This document shows, piece by piece, positions 8,310 through 17,476 of a stretch of DNA of 64,000 nucleotides. Positions within the stretch are counted from its first letter, which is position 1. Each line of letters opens with the position of its first letter. Where the stretch lies: assembly GCF_006152115.1 (NCBI RefSeq), contig NZ_VDFU01000010.1, forward strand, positions 1 to 64,000. The letters are read 5' to 3'. A model generated the notes under the pieces. That model was given only the letters and a program-made list of their open reading frames with translations, did not search any database and was not told the DNA's origin. Position numbers and translations under genes: made by a program. The stretch comes from Rubellimicrobium rubrum. GTDB lineage: Bacteria; Pseudomonadota; Alphaproteobacteria; Rhodobacterales; Rhodobacteraceae.

Positions 8310-9655
8310 AGGACTGTCAGGGATCTTGTGCGGGGGCCATGAGGATGGATCGGAAAGGATCATCACATGGCTATCGACAAGGACTTGCTGGACCGGCTGC
8401 TGGAGGGGCGCGACCCCTCCGAGTTGTTTGCCCGTGATGGGCTGTTGGACGACCTGAAGAAGGCGCTCTCCGAGCGCGTCCTGAACGCCGAGCTGGACGA
8501 GCACCTGGGCGCGGAGCATGGCGAGGCGGAGGCATCCCGCCGGCCGAACCGGCGTAACGGGACGTCGCCCAAGATGGTGCTGACTGGCACGTCCAAGGTG
8601 CGCCTGGACATTCCGTGCGATTGAGCGGGGACGTTCGATCCGCAGCTGATCGCCAAGTACCAGCGGCGCTTCCCCGACTTCGACGACAAGGTCGTGTCGA
8701 TGTACTCGCGGGGCATGAGCACGCGGGCAATCCGTGACCATCTCGAGGAGCTCTACGGGATCGACGTGTCACCGGACCTCATCTTGGCGGTGACGAGCGC
8801 GGTCCTGGAGGAGGTGGCCGAGTGGCAGGGCCGCTCGCTCGACGCCTGCTACCCGTTGGTGTTCCTGGACGCGATCCGGGTGAAGATCCGCGACGAGGGG
8901 TTCGTGCGGAGTGAGCCAGCGAGGCGCCACCGGTTCAAGCCCGCCGGCGAGCGCCATCTACGTCGCCCTCGGCATCCTGCCCGACGGCACCCGCGAGATC
9001 CTGGGTCTTTGGATCGAGCAGACCGAGGGGGCCAAGTTCTGGCTGCGGGTGATGAACGAGCTGAAGGCCCGCGGCATTCAGGACATCCTCATCGCCGTCA
9101 CCGATGGGCTGAAGGGCTTCCCTGAGGCCATCAACGCCGTCTTCCCCGACACCGTTGTCCAGACCTGCATCGTTCATCTCGTCCGCCATTCCCTGGACTT
9201 CATCTCCTGGAAGGACCGCAAGGCGGTAGTTCCTGAGCTGCGCGCCATCTACCGCGCCCGGAACACTGAGGCGGGTCTGGCGGCGCTCGCGGCCTTCGAG
9301 GCCGGGCCCTGGGGCACGAAGTACCCCGCCGTCGCACCCGCCTAGCGGCGGAACTGGGATCGCATCATCCCGTTCTTCGCCTTCCCCGAGGCGGTGCGCC
9401 GGATCGTTTACACCACGAACTCCATCGAGGCGCTGAACTCCAAGCTGCGTCGCGCGGTCCGGGCCCAGGGGCACGTCCCCAATGACAAGGCGGCCACCAA
9501 GTGGCTCAACCTCGTCCTCAACCGCGCGGCCGCCGACTGGAAGCGACCATCGCGGGAGTGGATCGAGGCCCAGACCCAGTTCGCCATCACCTTCGGCGAG
9601 CGGTTCCGGACCAACTGAATGCAACCAGTCCCCGCACAGAATTCCTGACAGTCCT
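8310..9655. mobile_element. IS256-family insertion sequence (defective)
   Basis: The element is 1346 bp. The left end AGGACTGTCAGGGATCTTGT and the right end in reverse complement, AGGACTGTCAGGAATTCTGT, form a terminal inverted repeat of about 26 bases with three mismatches. It is flanked by an 8-base direct repeat, CAGGGCCA, at 8302-8309 and 9656-9663, the usual duplication size for the family. Its transposase gene is broken. Confidence 0.9.
8367..9618 (+). pseudogene. IS256-family transposase, disrupted by two stops and a frameshift
   Basis: The mutator-type transposase can be followed through the element but is not translatable as one protein. It begins MAIDKDLLDRLLEGRDPSEL at 8367. An in-frame TGA at 8622-8624 replaces the codon expected in IPxDRAGTFDP. 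Around 8905-8950 the frame shifts by +1 through extra sequence just before the AIYVALGILPDGTREI segment. A TAG at 9343-9345 then interrupts before RRNWDRIIPFFAFP. The C-terminus ends normally at 9618. The catalytic domains are recognisable, so this is a relatively recent loss. Confidence 0.88.
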
Positions 9656-9926
9656 CAGGGCCAGTATCTGCTTGTCTACCCCGTCCTACATCCAGCCTAT
9701 CATCCAACGTACAAGGGCGGCAACATGGGACAGGCTCTGGCATTCGGCATCCGATCCGATTGGCAAACCCGATTTCAGATGACTTCTATGGTTAACTAGT
9801 CTATACATCTCTAAGTTGATTCCTGAGCCACGTGATTGCCTCCTGGCTGCTGGAGGGTAAATCCCTTTCTGTTGGGATTGAAACGTCGTGATGGTTGTTG
9901 ACGTGCTATAGTCGTGAGGTGACCCG

Positions 9927-10109
9927 ATGACGGTTCATGTACAGACGCTCCAGTTCCTGGCCCTTCTAACCCTACCGCTGGTTCTTACCCTGCGAGAGGT
10001 GCGTCTGGATGAAGCCCAGGTGCGGGTTCGGTGTATGGGTCGCCTAAGCTTTTGGGCCGTTTACGCGAGTGTTGTCATAGGACTGTGGATCTGGACCGCA
10101 ACCTCATGA
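9927..10109 (+). CDS. Small membrane protein, unknown
   Basis: This 60-residue frame has two hydrophobic segments (LQFLALLTLPLVLTL and FWAVYASVVIGLWIWTA) separated by a short charged loop. GAGGTG lies 7 bases before the ATG. I do not recognise it. It lies between an IS256 element and a convergent lipoprotein gene, so it could be chance coding; the ribosome site and clear hydrophobic pattern give modest support. Confidence 0.4.
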   Translation: MTVHVQTLQFLALLTLPLVLTLREVRLDEAQVRVRCMGRLSFWAVYASVVIGLWIWTATS

Positions 10110-10113
10110 CTGA

Positions 10114-10165
10114 CTCGGCATCCTCATCAGCCACCTGACTGGTACCTGCACCTCAGCCCAGTGAC
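10114..10165. repeat. 52-bp repeat, second copy (see 4212-4263)
   Basis: It matches 4212-4263 at 43 of 52 positions with transitions only. It covers the last codons of the MliC-like gene and about 13 bases beyond its stop. Confidence 0.7.
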
Positions 10166-10486
10166 ACGACCACTCTCATCCGTCTCTGCTTTTGAGGCGA
10201 TGAGAACCTCAGGTCCTTGTACAATCATGACGAGGTCGCCGCCTGTGTACACGACCCCCTCCTCCGTCGGCGTATATCTCATCGCAGTGTTACGGCCCCT
10301 GAGGCGAAGTGTGGCGTCTTCCTCGTTCCAGGCGATCTGAGCCAGCCGTCCGTCCCAACACTGGTAGGTTGAGAACGGAAGGCCATCAACACCGTCTGCA
10401 AGGGGAAACACGTCAAACTCGGCTTCTTCACATCCAGCAAGAAGCAACGTGGCCAAAACAGCCGAGTTGAAGTGTCTCATCATCAT
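10127..10486 (-). CDS. MliC-like lipoprotein (putative lysozyme inhibitor)
   Basis: This 119-residue protein starts with a lipoprotein signal peptide: MMMRHF, a hydrophobic stretch, then the lipobox LLAG-Cys around residue 19. The mature part resembles the MliC/C-type lysozyme inhibitor fold: a YQC motif, then short beta strands (AQIAWNEEDATLRL, MRYTPTEEG, VYTGGDLVMIVQGPEVLI) and a second Cys near the end (RCRYQ) that could pair with the first. It would be anchored in the outer membrane, facing the periplasm. Any of the first three Met codons could start it. The gene's 3' end is duplicated at 4212-4263. Confidence 0.65.
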   Translation of the reverse strand: MMMRHFNSAVLATLLLAGCEEAEFDVFPLADGVDGLPFSTYQCWDGRLAQIAWNEEDATLRLRGRNTAMRYTPTEEGVVYTGGDLVMIVQGPEVLIASKAETDESGRVTGLRCRYQSGG

Positions 10487-10808
10487 GCCCGTGTCCTGCT
10501 TTGTGACGTCGTCCCGCGTCTCGGCTAGGTTGCTCTGAGGACGTCGTCAAGGAAGCAAGGCCATGCTGACGCTGGTTGATATGGTCTGGTGGTTCAACTG
10601 CGCCACCTGCAAGTCACGGCGCCGGAAAGCCACCTCACAACCAACTCTATAAGTCCTGAGAGCCTCAGCCGCAGATCATTGGCTGTCGGGGATCCCATCT
10701 GGTGGTTGCGGATCGGGCGCAGCCACAAAGTGGCCGCATCTCGACCACAGTTCGGACCAATCGTCTCAGGAAGGAACTCCGACAGCAGTCTGAAGGCCTG
10801 CTGATCTC

Positions 10809-12767
10809 ATGATCGGACCTAGAAGGGGATCCTCGTTGCTTACCAGTTCTTCGTACACCGTCAGCGCTCAGATCACTGGAGTGCTTGGCGATCTTGCAGT
10901 CCATCCCGTGATCCAACACGCGCCGGGCGATGACGTCACCCCGGTCACCCTTACGCTCACGCGGGGCGGCGTCTTGGACCTCTCCGGCTGGCTGGGACCT
11001 GTGGGGATCTTTCTGACCTACTCAGGTTCAGGGCTGACGGCAGACCTGGACGTCACCACTGGATCAGGCAACGACCACCTGAATAGCCTCACAGGCAACA
11101 TCACCTTGCATGCGGGTGAGGGTGACGACCGCGCTCAGGTCATCGGCGGCTCCAACACGCTGTTTGGTGGTGCTGGCGCCGATGTGCTGTTTGCGACGGA
11201 TGGCACCAACCTCATGTACGGGGGAGCCGAGAGTGACTATCTTGAGGCGCAGGGCGGCACCAACACGTTGCAGGGCGACGAGGGTGCGGATTGGCTCTAT
11301 GCCACTGGTGGCACGAACCTGATGCTGGGCGGAGGAGACGGGGACGTCCTCGTCGCTGCGGGCGGAGTCAACACGCTGCACGGCGACGGAGATGCTGACT
11401 ATCTCTACGCTTATGACGGGGTCAACGAGTTCACCGGCGGCGAAGGTGCCGACTACCTCGAGGCACAGGGCGGCACCAACACGCTGCAGGGTAACGAGGG
11501 AGCCGATCGCCTATACGCCACCGATGGCGCCAACCTGATGCTGAGTGGGGCGGATGGTGACGTTCTGGTTGCCGCGGGCGGAACGAACACGCTGCACGGC
11601 GAAGACGGGGCCGACTACCTTTACGCCTATGACGGGACCAACGAACTCGTCGGAGGCGAGGGCTCTGACTATCTTGAGGCTCAAGGCGGCATCAATACGC
11701 TGCAGGGCGATGATGGCATCGATCATTTGTATGCCACAGACGGTTTCAATGTTCTCCAAGGTGGCACGCAAGGGGACCATCTTTGGGTTGAGGGCGGCAC
11801 CAACACGTTGCAGGGTGATGATGGCGCTGATCGGCTGTACGCCACCGGCGGCACCAACCTGATGTTGGGTGGGGCGGATGTCGACGTCCTCGTCGCGGCG
11901 AGCGGGATCAACTCACTGCATGGAGAGGACGGGGCCGACTACCTTTACGCCTACGATGGCCTCAATGAGCTGACCGGGGGCGAAGGCTCCGACTACCTCG
12001 AGGCGCAGGCTGGCACCAACACGCTGCAGGGCAACAACGGCGCTGATCGGCTGTACGTCACCGGGGGCACCAACCTGGTGATGGGCGGGACTGGAAGCGA
12101 CTCCCTTACCGCAGACGACGGGAGCAACACGCTCCAAGGGGGTGGCGGGACTGACACCCTCTTTGCTCATGGGGGCACCAACGAACTCGTCGGTGGCGAC
12201 GGGGCTGATCGACTGGTCGCGACGCGCGGAACCAACCTGCTGCTGGGCGGAGAGGGGAGCGACTCTATAACTGTAACAAGCGGCACCAACACGCTGCAGG
12301 GCGATGGTGGTGTTGATCGTCTCTATGCTCATGGCGGCACCAATGTGCTTATGGGCGGCGAGGGAGCCGATCAGCTGGTCGCAACCGGTGGAACCAACCT
12401 CATGTGTGGCGGGGCTGGTCGTGACACGCTCAGCGGTGGAGCCGGCAGCGACTCCTTCCAGTTCCTGGCTCCACAGGACGGCGGCGATGTCGTGACCAAT
12501 TTCCTTAATACGGCAAGGGGCGACGATAGCATTCTCATCGACGCAGCCGGGTTCGGGGGCGGCCTTGTGGCAGGCGTCCTCTTGGGCACTCAGTTCCAGA
12601 CCCGCACTGACAACCTTGCTCAGGACACAGACGATCGCTTCATCTTTCGCACGACAGACACAACGCTTTGGTTTGACCGCAACGGCACTGAAGCGGGCGG
12701 GCTGATGCTTGTGGCGGACCTGCAGGCCGACGCCAGCCTGACGAACGCGGATATCCTGATCGTATGA
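10809..12767 (+). CDS. Large RTX-like repeat protein
   Basis: This 652-residue protein consists mainly of tandem glycine- and aspartate-rich repeats from about residue 95 to 540. Two kinds of unit alternate. One is a canonical RTX nonapeptide (GGEGADYLEAQ, GGAGRDTLSGG) expected to bind calcium in a beta-roll. The other is a GGTNTLQG or GGTNLMLGG unit lacking the usual aspartate. A non-repetitive C-terminal part (QFLAPQDGGDVVTNFLN to VADLQADASLTNADILIV) resembles the tail of type I-secreted RTX proteins and probably carries the export signal. No catalytic domain is visible, so a structural surface or matrix protein is the best guess. The start codon is uncertain. Confidence 0.75.
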   Translation: MIGPRRGSSLLTSSSYTVSAQITGVLGDLAVHPVIQHAPGDDVTPVTLTLTRGGVLDLSGWLGPVGIFLTYSGSGLTADLDVTTGSGNDHLNSLTGNITLHAGEGDDRAQVIGGSNTLFGGAGADVLFATDGTNLMYGGAESDYLEAQGGTNTLQGDEGADWLYATGGTNLMLGGGDGDVLVAAGGVNTLHGDGDADYLYAYDGVNEFTGGEGADYLEAQGGTNTLQGNEGADRLYATDGANLMLSGADGDVLVAAGGTNTLHGEDGADYLYAYDGTNELVGGEGSDYLEAQGGINTLQGDDGIDHLYATDGFNVLQGGTQGDHLWVEGGTNTLQGDDGADRLYATGGTNLMLGGADVDVLVAASGINSLHGEDGADYLYAYDGLNELTGGEGSDYLEAQAGTNTLQGNNGADRLYVTGGTNLVMGGTGSDSLTADDGSNTLQGGGGTDTLFAHGGTNELVGGDGADRLVATRGTNLLLGGEGSDSITVTSGTNTLQGDGGVDRLYAHGGTNVLMGGEGADQLVATGGTNLMCGGAGRDTLSGGAGSDSFQFLAPQDGGDVVTNFLNTARGDDSILIDAAGFGGGLVAGVLLGTQFQTRTDNLAQDTDDRFIFRTTDTTLWFDRNGTEAGGLMLVADLQADASLTNADILIV

Positions 12768-12846
12768 GGGCTCCGACACTCACAAGGTGCGGCTGAGAGA
12801 AGGGCCTTGAACCGCGCCGGGTTTGCCGGAGGCCGGTTGGTCTTAG

Positions 12847-13988
12847 CTACGCGGCCAAGGCGGATTGCTCCAGAGCCGCGTAGAAGTTTGCTTCGGCCTC
12901 GGCCGGCGGGATGTTTCCGATCGGCTCAAGGAGGCGCCTGTTGTTGAACCAGTCCACCCATTCGAGGGTGGCGAACTCCACGGCCTCGTAGCTGCGCCAG
13001 GGTCCACGCCGATGGATCACCTCGGCCTTGAACAGGCCGTTGATCGTCTCGGCCAGAGCATTGTCGTAGCTGTCGCCGACGCTCCCGACCGACGGCTCGA
13101 TGCCGGCGTCTGCCAATCTCTCGGTATACTTGATGGACAGGTATTGGCTGCCCCTGTCGCCATGATGGACCAGCCCCATGCCTTTGGCGGGCCGGCGTTG
13201 ATGGACGGCCTGCTCCAGGGCATCGAGAACGAAGCCCGCGTGCGCCGATGGGCTGACCCGCCAGCCGACGATCCTGCGGGCAAAGGCGTCGATCACGAAA
13301 GCTACGTAAACGAAGCCCTTCCAGGTCGCGACATAGGTGAAGTCGCTGACCCAGAGCATGTTGGGGGCAGCCACGCGGAACTGCCGGTTCACCTTGTCCG
13401 AGCCGGGCAAGGCACTTTCTTGTCCGGGATTGTCGTCCTGTGTGGCCTGCCCCGGATAACGCCTTGGAGCCCCATGTCCTTCATGAGCCGTGCCACTGTG
13501 CAGCGGGCCACCACAAAGCCTTCCCGGCCCAGCTGACGCCAGACCTTGCGGACGCCGTAGACGCGCCAGTTCTCCTCGAACACCCGCAGGATCTCAGGCC
13601 GCAGCGTCTCGTCGCGCAGCGCACGATCGGACAAGCGGGCCGGGTCCGCCCGCTTCGCCAGATGATCATAGTAGGTGGACGGGGCAATCCGCAGAAGACG
13701 GCAGATCGGCTCGACCCCGTGTGTCCCTCGATGGGCGTCGATGAACGACACCATCACTTCGACCGGCGGTCGAGCTTCGCCATCACAAAATACGCACTCG
13801 CCTTGCGCAGGATCTCGTTGGCCTGGCGCAACTCCCGGTTCTCGCGCTCCAGCGCCTTCAGCCGATCTGCCATCTCGGTAGGGATGCCGGCCCGGCGGCC
13901 GGTCTCCACCTCGGCCTTCTTCACCCACTCGTTCAACGTCTGCGCCGCACAGCCGATCTTGGCCGAGATCGACACGATAGCGGACCAA
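12847..13988 (-). pseudogene. IS3-family transposase OrfB, frameshifted
   Basis: The first frame (from 13988) carries the HTH_21-type region ([20 protein letters not shown]) and ends shortly after [13 protein letters not shown]. The second frame (to 12847) continues with [20 protein letters not shown] and the integrase core: Asp in WVSDFTYV, Asp in HHGDRGSQY, and Glu in NALAETINGLFK. The join, near 13395-13410, needs a shift of one base in the sequence that usually reads PCPxDKVNRQF in related elements. The mutation separates the DNA-binding and catalytic parts. Confidence 0.85.
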
Positions 13989-14086
13989 CGAGAGACATGC
14001 TGGCCCTCGTGATCCAGCACCATCCGCACCGCGCGCTCGCGCACTTCAGGAGAAAACTTGTTCGTCGTCTTGCTCATGGGCTTCAC
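13754..14086 (-). CDS. IS3-family transposase OrfA
   Basis: This 110-residue protein has an HTH_Tnp_1 fold ([18 protein letters not shown], then [11 protein letters not shown]) and a C-terminal leucine-zipper segment ([19 protein letters not shown]). The likely start is the first or second Met ([11 protein letters not shown]). It overlaps the OrfB frame, as expected where a -1 ribosomal frameshift makes OrfAB. OrfA itself is intact. Confidence 0.85.
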   Translation of the reverse strand: MKPMSKTTNKFSPEVRERAVRMVLDHEGQHVSRWSAIVSISAKIGCAAQTLNEWVKKAEVETGRRAGIPTEMADRLKALERENRELRQANEILRKASAYFVMAKLDRRSK

Positions 14087-14342
14087 CCTACTCAGGAGTT
14101 GAAGCCTCCGGCAAACCCGGCGCGGTTCACCTCACCCGTTTCGTTCGGAACAGGCGGTGCCCCACTCCATCGTATATACGGCGCCGCCGCGTGAGGGCTT
14201 AGCAAGAGCAAGCAATGAGCGAAGCGAGGGCGTGCCTCAAAGTAGGGTTGACCTAGCTCATTGTGTGACGCTGCACCAAAGGATATCAACAAAAATTAGC
14301 GATACGTCCGAGCCTATAGGGCGCCCAAAGGAGATATCGATA

Positions 14343-14588
14343 ATGATCCCTGCCCAGTGTCGTGCTGCCCGCGGACTTCTGAATATTACACAGTCGGCTT
14401 TGGCCGATGCGGCGGCTGTGGGACTGACAACTGTGGTCGATTTCGAGAAGGAACGGCGTCAAGTCGGGCGGTTCTCAGTGAGCTTCATCCGTAGAGCTCT
14501 CGAAGCCGCTGGCGTAGTCTTCATCGAGGAGAACGGCGGGGGGCCGGGGGTGAGGCTGCGGAAGGTCGGGTCGGATGGTGGGACATGA
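14343..14588 (+). CDS. Small XRE-type helix-turn-helix regulator
   Basis: This 81-residue protein has a cro/C1-type helix-turn-helix: AARGLLNITQSALADAAAVG followed by a recognition helix around TTVVDFEKERRQ. The C-terminal part (RRALEAAGVVFIEENGGGPGVRL) is typical of short alphaproteobacterial regulators. ATG 14343 is preceded by AAAGGAG with an 8-base spacer, a strong ribosome site that decides this start over the longer open frame. It converges on, and overlaps, a decayed resolvase gene. Its target is unknown. Confidence 0.75.
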   Translation: MIPAQCRAARGLLNITQSALADAAAVGLTTVVDFEKERRQVGRFSVSFIRRALEAAGVVFIEENGGGPGVRLRKVGSDGGT

Positions 14589-14996
14589 GCCTGTAAGGCC
14601 GGCCCATCTTGCGTCCTTCTCGCTTGGCTCTCTCGCGGCCCTCGCTCGTCCTGACGCGGATCAGCTCGCGCTCAAACTCCGCGAGGCCCGCTAGCACCAT
14701 CAGCATGAGCCGGCCGTGCGGGGTGGTGGTGTAGCCCATGGATCGGCAAGGGAACGGAACATGGCGCCCTTGTCGGCCAAGCTTCCCAGCACGTGCAGGA
14801 GATCCCGCGTGGAGCACGCCGACCGGTCAAGCCGGGTCACCAGCACCACATCGCCGAGTTGCATGTCCTTCAGGAGCTTAGCGAGCTGTACCCGGTCGCG
14901 TTTCGATCCCGAGGCGGTCTCCCGGTATACCCTCGTCGTCCCCGCTGCCCTGAGCTGCTCCACCTGAAGCCCGAGTGCCTGACCGTCCGTGCTCAC
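14521..14996 (-). pseudogene. Serine recombinase (resolvase), frameshifted and start-less
   Basis: The first frame reads STDGQALGLQVEQLRAAG, then VVLVTRLDRSACSTRDLL, which are the catalytic-domain blocks of the resolvase/invertase family. A one-base loss at about 14745 (normally RSLADPWADTTTPHGR) moves into the second frame, which supplies GYTTTPHGRLMLMVLAGLAEFERELI and the GRERAKREGRKMGRP block. The N-terminal GYARVS motif that holds the catalytic serine is present in frame, but directly behind a TGA. No start remains except a GTG inside the motif, so the protein is non-functional. Confidence 0.8.
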
Positions 14997-15474
14997 CCGC
15001 GCATAGCCTCAAACGCAGGGTGAAGGATCGTCGGAAAGGTCGCCGGAGGGCTCGAGTTCTGCATGGGACATACGGACAGGCTAAGCTCTCGAAGAGGTTA
15101 CGTCGAGCAGTCGAATAGTGAAACGAAAGATCTGCTCTCAAGCGGGACAAGTTTGGCGGCTCAGTTCTGAGCGGACGACGCCGATCGGGTGCGGGAGTTC
15201 TCTACCTGCTTGGGTTGGTCCTCGATGAAGTCAGCCAGGTGCCGAGTGACTTGGTGAACCAACTCGGTCCGGAGCATGGTAAGGCCCTGACCAGTCGGTC
15301 AAAGCAGCAGCCTCGCAAGCTGATGGACTCTGCCAGGGCCCGCGTGACCTAAAGAGGCTGCTCACGACCCTCCTCCGCGCGCATCGTAGCTTCAGCCGCA
15401 CCCATATGTTGTGCGACAAGCAGCTACACGCCATACAGTTGCGCTGATGCGGTCCAAACTGCGGGGCGGAGTGA
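14997..15474. other. Non-coding gap before the cold-shock gene
   Basis: No gene is recognised here. The 3' half is the leader of the double cold-shock-domain gene; long structured leaders are usual for that family, but no specific element could be identified. Confidence 0.4.
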
Positions 15475-15483
15475 GTGTACTTG

Positions 15484-16107
15484 ATGGAGCTTGACACCAT
15501 AGTCGAACAGGCAGGCCAGAACCGCCCCTTGCGCGGACACGTGAAATGGTTCGACCCCGGCAAGGGGTTCGGTTTCGTCGTGGCCGACGAGGGGACTCCC
15601 GACATCCTCTTGCATGCCAACGTCCTGCGCAGCTTCGGCCAGAGCACCGTCGCTGACGGCTCTGCCATCGAAATCGAGGTCGCATGCACCGACCGGGGGA
15701 TGCAGGCCACCGTCGTCCTGTCCATCCGCCCACCCGAGGTGCCGCCGGGCGCCGGGCTGGCCGACCTATCCGGCATCGACCCGGCCGCCCTCGCGGAGCG
15801 GCCGCTCGAACCCGCCCGCGTCAAATGGTTCGACAAGGGCAAGGGCTTCGGCTTCGCTAACGTCTGGGGCTCGGAGGACGACGTGTTCCTGCATACCGAG
15901 GTGCTCCGCCGGTCGGGCTTCGCCGACTTCGCCCCGGGCGAGGCCGTGGGCTTGCGCGTGATCGACGGCAAGCGCGGCAAGCTGGCGGTGGAGGTCCTGG
16001 CCTGGGACGCCGCCGGCCGTGCGCGATCAACCGCAACCCTGAGCGGCTCCCAGATCAAGAGCCAGCCTGCCGGCGACAGGATAGCCATCAACGCGTCCCT
16101 TCGATGA
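15484..16107 (+). CDS. Protein with two cold-shock domains
   Basis: This protein of about 207 residues contains two cold-shock (OB-fold) domains. Both carry RNP1-type motifs: VKWFDPGKGFGFVV at about residues 21-34 and VKWFDKGKGFGFAN at about 114-127. RNP2-like ILLHANVL and VFLHTEVL follow. The two-domain form is common in alphaproteobacteria, where these proteins bind single-stranded RNA or DNA as chaperones and may regulate stress genes. ATG 15484 is preferred to GTG 15475, though neither has a strong ribosome site. The last 30 residues (SGSQIKSQPAGDRIAINAS) look atypical and could come from read-through into neighbouring DNA. Confidence 0.85.
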   Translation: MELDTIVEQAGQNRPLRGHVKWFDPGKGFGFVVADEGTPDILLHANVLRSFGQSTVADGSAIEIEVACTDRGMQATVVLSIRPPEVPPGAGLADLSGIDPAALAERPLEPARVKWFDKGKGFGFANVWGSEDDVFLHTEVLRRSGFADFAPGEAVGLRVIDGKRGKLAVEVLAWDAAGRARSTATLSGSQIKSQPAGDRIAINASLR

Positions 16108-16794
16108 TCGGCTTTGAACCGATGAGATCCACCAACGGCTTTCTACGGAAGCCGGTGAGATGGACGGTAGCGTCCTGTCGACGTGGTGGAGTTTGGGATG
16201 GAGTGTTTCAGTGACCCGCTCCCGCGGCATCCGCAGCTTTCGCCGCTTGGCAGGCGTGCTCAGCGGCGAGCACCCACCCACGCCTCCGGTCAGAAACTCA
16301 CGATACCGGTGAAAAAGTCCGATCACGGGCAACCAGAGCTGAGTCCGAGTCCTTCCTGCTGAGGTGCTCTTAGCAAAGTCAGCAGCTTACGGCGGGGTCG
16401 GCTCTCGCGAAGCCATCCAAAAGCCTCCGATTGAGTTTGGGCCTGCCTTTTTCACCGGCATCTCACATTATCTTCCCTCATCCTGCACCAATTAGGGTCG
16501 TCAGAATTGAGTTGAGCTTTTCGTAGATCATGATCGCACGCCGACTAACCGGTCGTGCTCCTCGCGGGTGTTCAGGATGGTGAGCCGGCGCCGGCGCAAG
16601 AATCCGGGCGCTTCGATCAGGATCTCGTTGCGGTGCTTGGCAACATTGCTGACTACCAGCACGGCGCCCTTGGGCATACGCTGACGAGTGGTTATGGTCG
16701 TTCTCCTTCGGTGGCGTCGGCCACATCACCGTCGGAGACCTGAGGTCCGGCCATGACCGCCCGCTTCGCCTCATGAGGAGCTCCGCAGAGCGTC
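16108..16794. other. Gap with a possible small mobile element
   Basis: No firm gene is seen. Bases 16302-16317 and 16447-16462 form an inverted repeat (GATACCGGTGAAAAAG against GATGCCGGTGAAAAAG) around 129 bases, resembling the ends of a small non-autonomous element. On the minus strand, 16528-16677 is a 49-codon frame (MPKGAVLVVSNVAKHRNE) with an AAGGAG 27 bases upstream followed by ATA-ACC; it may be a small gene that lost its ATG. Confidence 0.35.
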
Positions 16795-17064
16795 ATGGCC
16801 TCCGTCCCGCTCAGCTCCCCGATGTGTTACGGGCCGGAGTTCGCTGGCCGCATTCTGGACCGGTGGGCCACCCTGAACGGCGTCGAGCTGGACTTCAGCC
16901 AACCGGGCAAGTTCACCGACAACGCCACCATTGAGGCCTGCAACGGTCGCCTGTGTGCCGAATACCTGAGCGCATCCTGGTTCTTGTCCATGGCTGACAC
17001 CCGGGCCCGGATCGAACGCTGGAGAAAGGATCACAACGACGAGCGCCCCTACTCAGCGCCTTAG
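16795..17064 (+). pseudogene. IS3-family transposase fragment (C-terminal)
   Basis: Eighty-nine codons match the end of an IS3-family OrfB: YGPEFAGRILDRWATLNGVE, then LDFSQPGKFTDNATIEACNG with the catalytic Glu, and RIERWRKDHNDERPYSA. The N-terminal two thirds are missing. No terminal repeats could be matched, so this is an isolated relic ending 46 bases before the duplication that flanks the IS66 element. Confidence 0.75.
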
Positions 17065-17146
17065 GCGGCGTGACGCCTCGGGCCTAGGCAGACCAATCTA
17101 CCCACGCCCGGAAACTTGGTAAGCGGTGTTCTGGCCCCACGCGGGG

Positions 17147-17476
17147 TTAGCCTTGACGGAACGGGATGACGTTGTTGCTGCGCATGAGGGCGATGGCGCC
17201 TTCGCGTTCGAGGGCCTCCACTGCGGCGTTGCGGGCGTCCCGGTCGGTCCTGAACTGGTCGTCCCAGACGTGGCTGGTGCCCTTGTGATCCACGACTTCG
17301 AGGGTCCAGGTCCTTTCGGTTTCCAGGCGATAGATCTCGATGGCGAAGGGGTAGCCGTCCACGACGATCCTTTGGCTCTTGCTCGAGGTAATCAGGTTCG
17401 GCTCGTCGTCGGTCATGCGCAGGGCTCGTGGCTGGTGGGATCGGCCCAACTTTGAGGTGTCCTCCGGCTCGGTCAA
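17147..17476 (-). CDS. IS66 passenger protein, unknown
   Basis: This protein of up to 109 residues lies inside the IS66 terminal repeats, after tnpC. It can start at TTG 17476, overlapping the tnpC stop in TTGA (translational coupling), or at ATG 17416. The sequence has an alternating beta pattern (QRIVVDGYPFAIEIYRLETE, then TWTLEVVDHKGTSHVWDDQF), a helical segment (ARNAAVEALEREGAIAL) and the end NNVIPFRQG. I do not recognise the family. Its position makes it cargo of the element. Confidence 0.6.
   Translation of the reverse strand: MTEPEDTSKLGRSHQPRALRMTDDEPNLITSSKSQRIVVDGYPFAIEIYRLETERTWTLEVVDHKGTSHVWDDQFRTDRDARNAAVEALEREGAIALMRSNNVIPFRQG

Larger units (their letters stand above)
12808..14129. 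mobile_element. IS3-family insertion sequence with broken orfB
   Basis: The element is 1322 bp, bounded by a perfect 26-base terminal inverted repeat starting TGAACCGCGCCGGGTTTGCC at both ends. It is flanked by the 3-base direct repeat CCT at 12805-12807 and 14130-14132. Genes run on the minus strand. OrfB carries a frameshift, so the copy is probably immobile unless helped in trans. Confidence 0.9.

Noticed and set aside
11100-12450. Tandem DNA repeats resembling a repeat array
   Set aside because: The spacing follows protein repeats in one reading frame and the units are degenerate at third positions. It is coding, not a CRISPR or satellite array.
11913-12779. 288-residue minus-strand frame under the RTX-like gene
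   Set aside because: Its repetitiveness comes from the tandem repeats of the sense gene, which carry proper glycine/aspartate RTX units.
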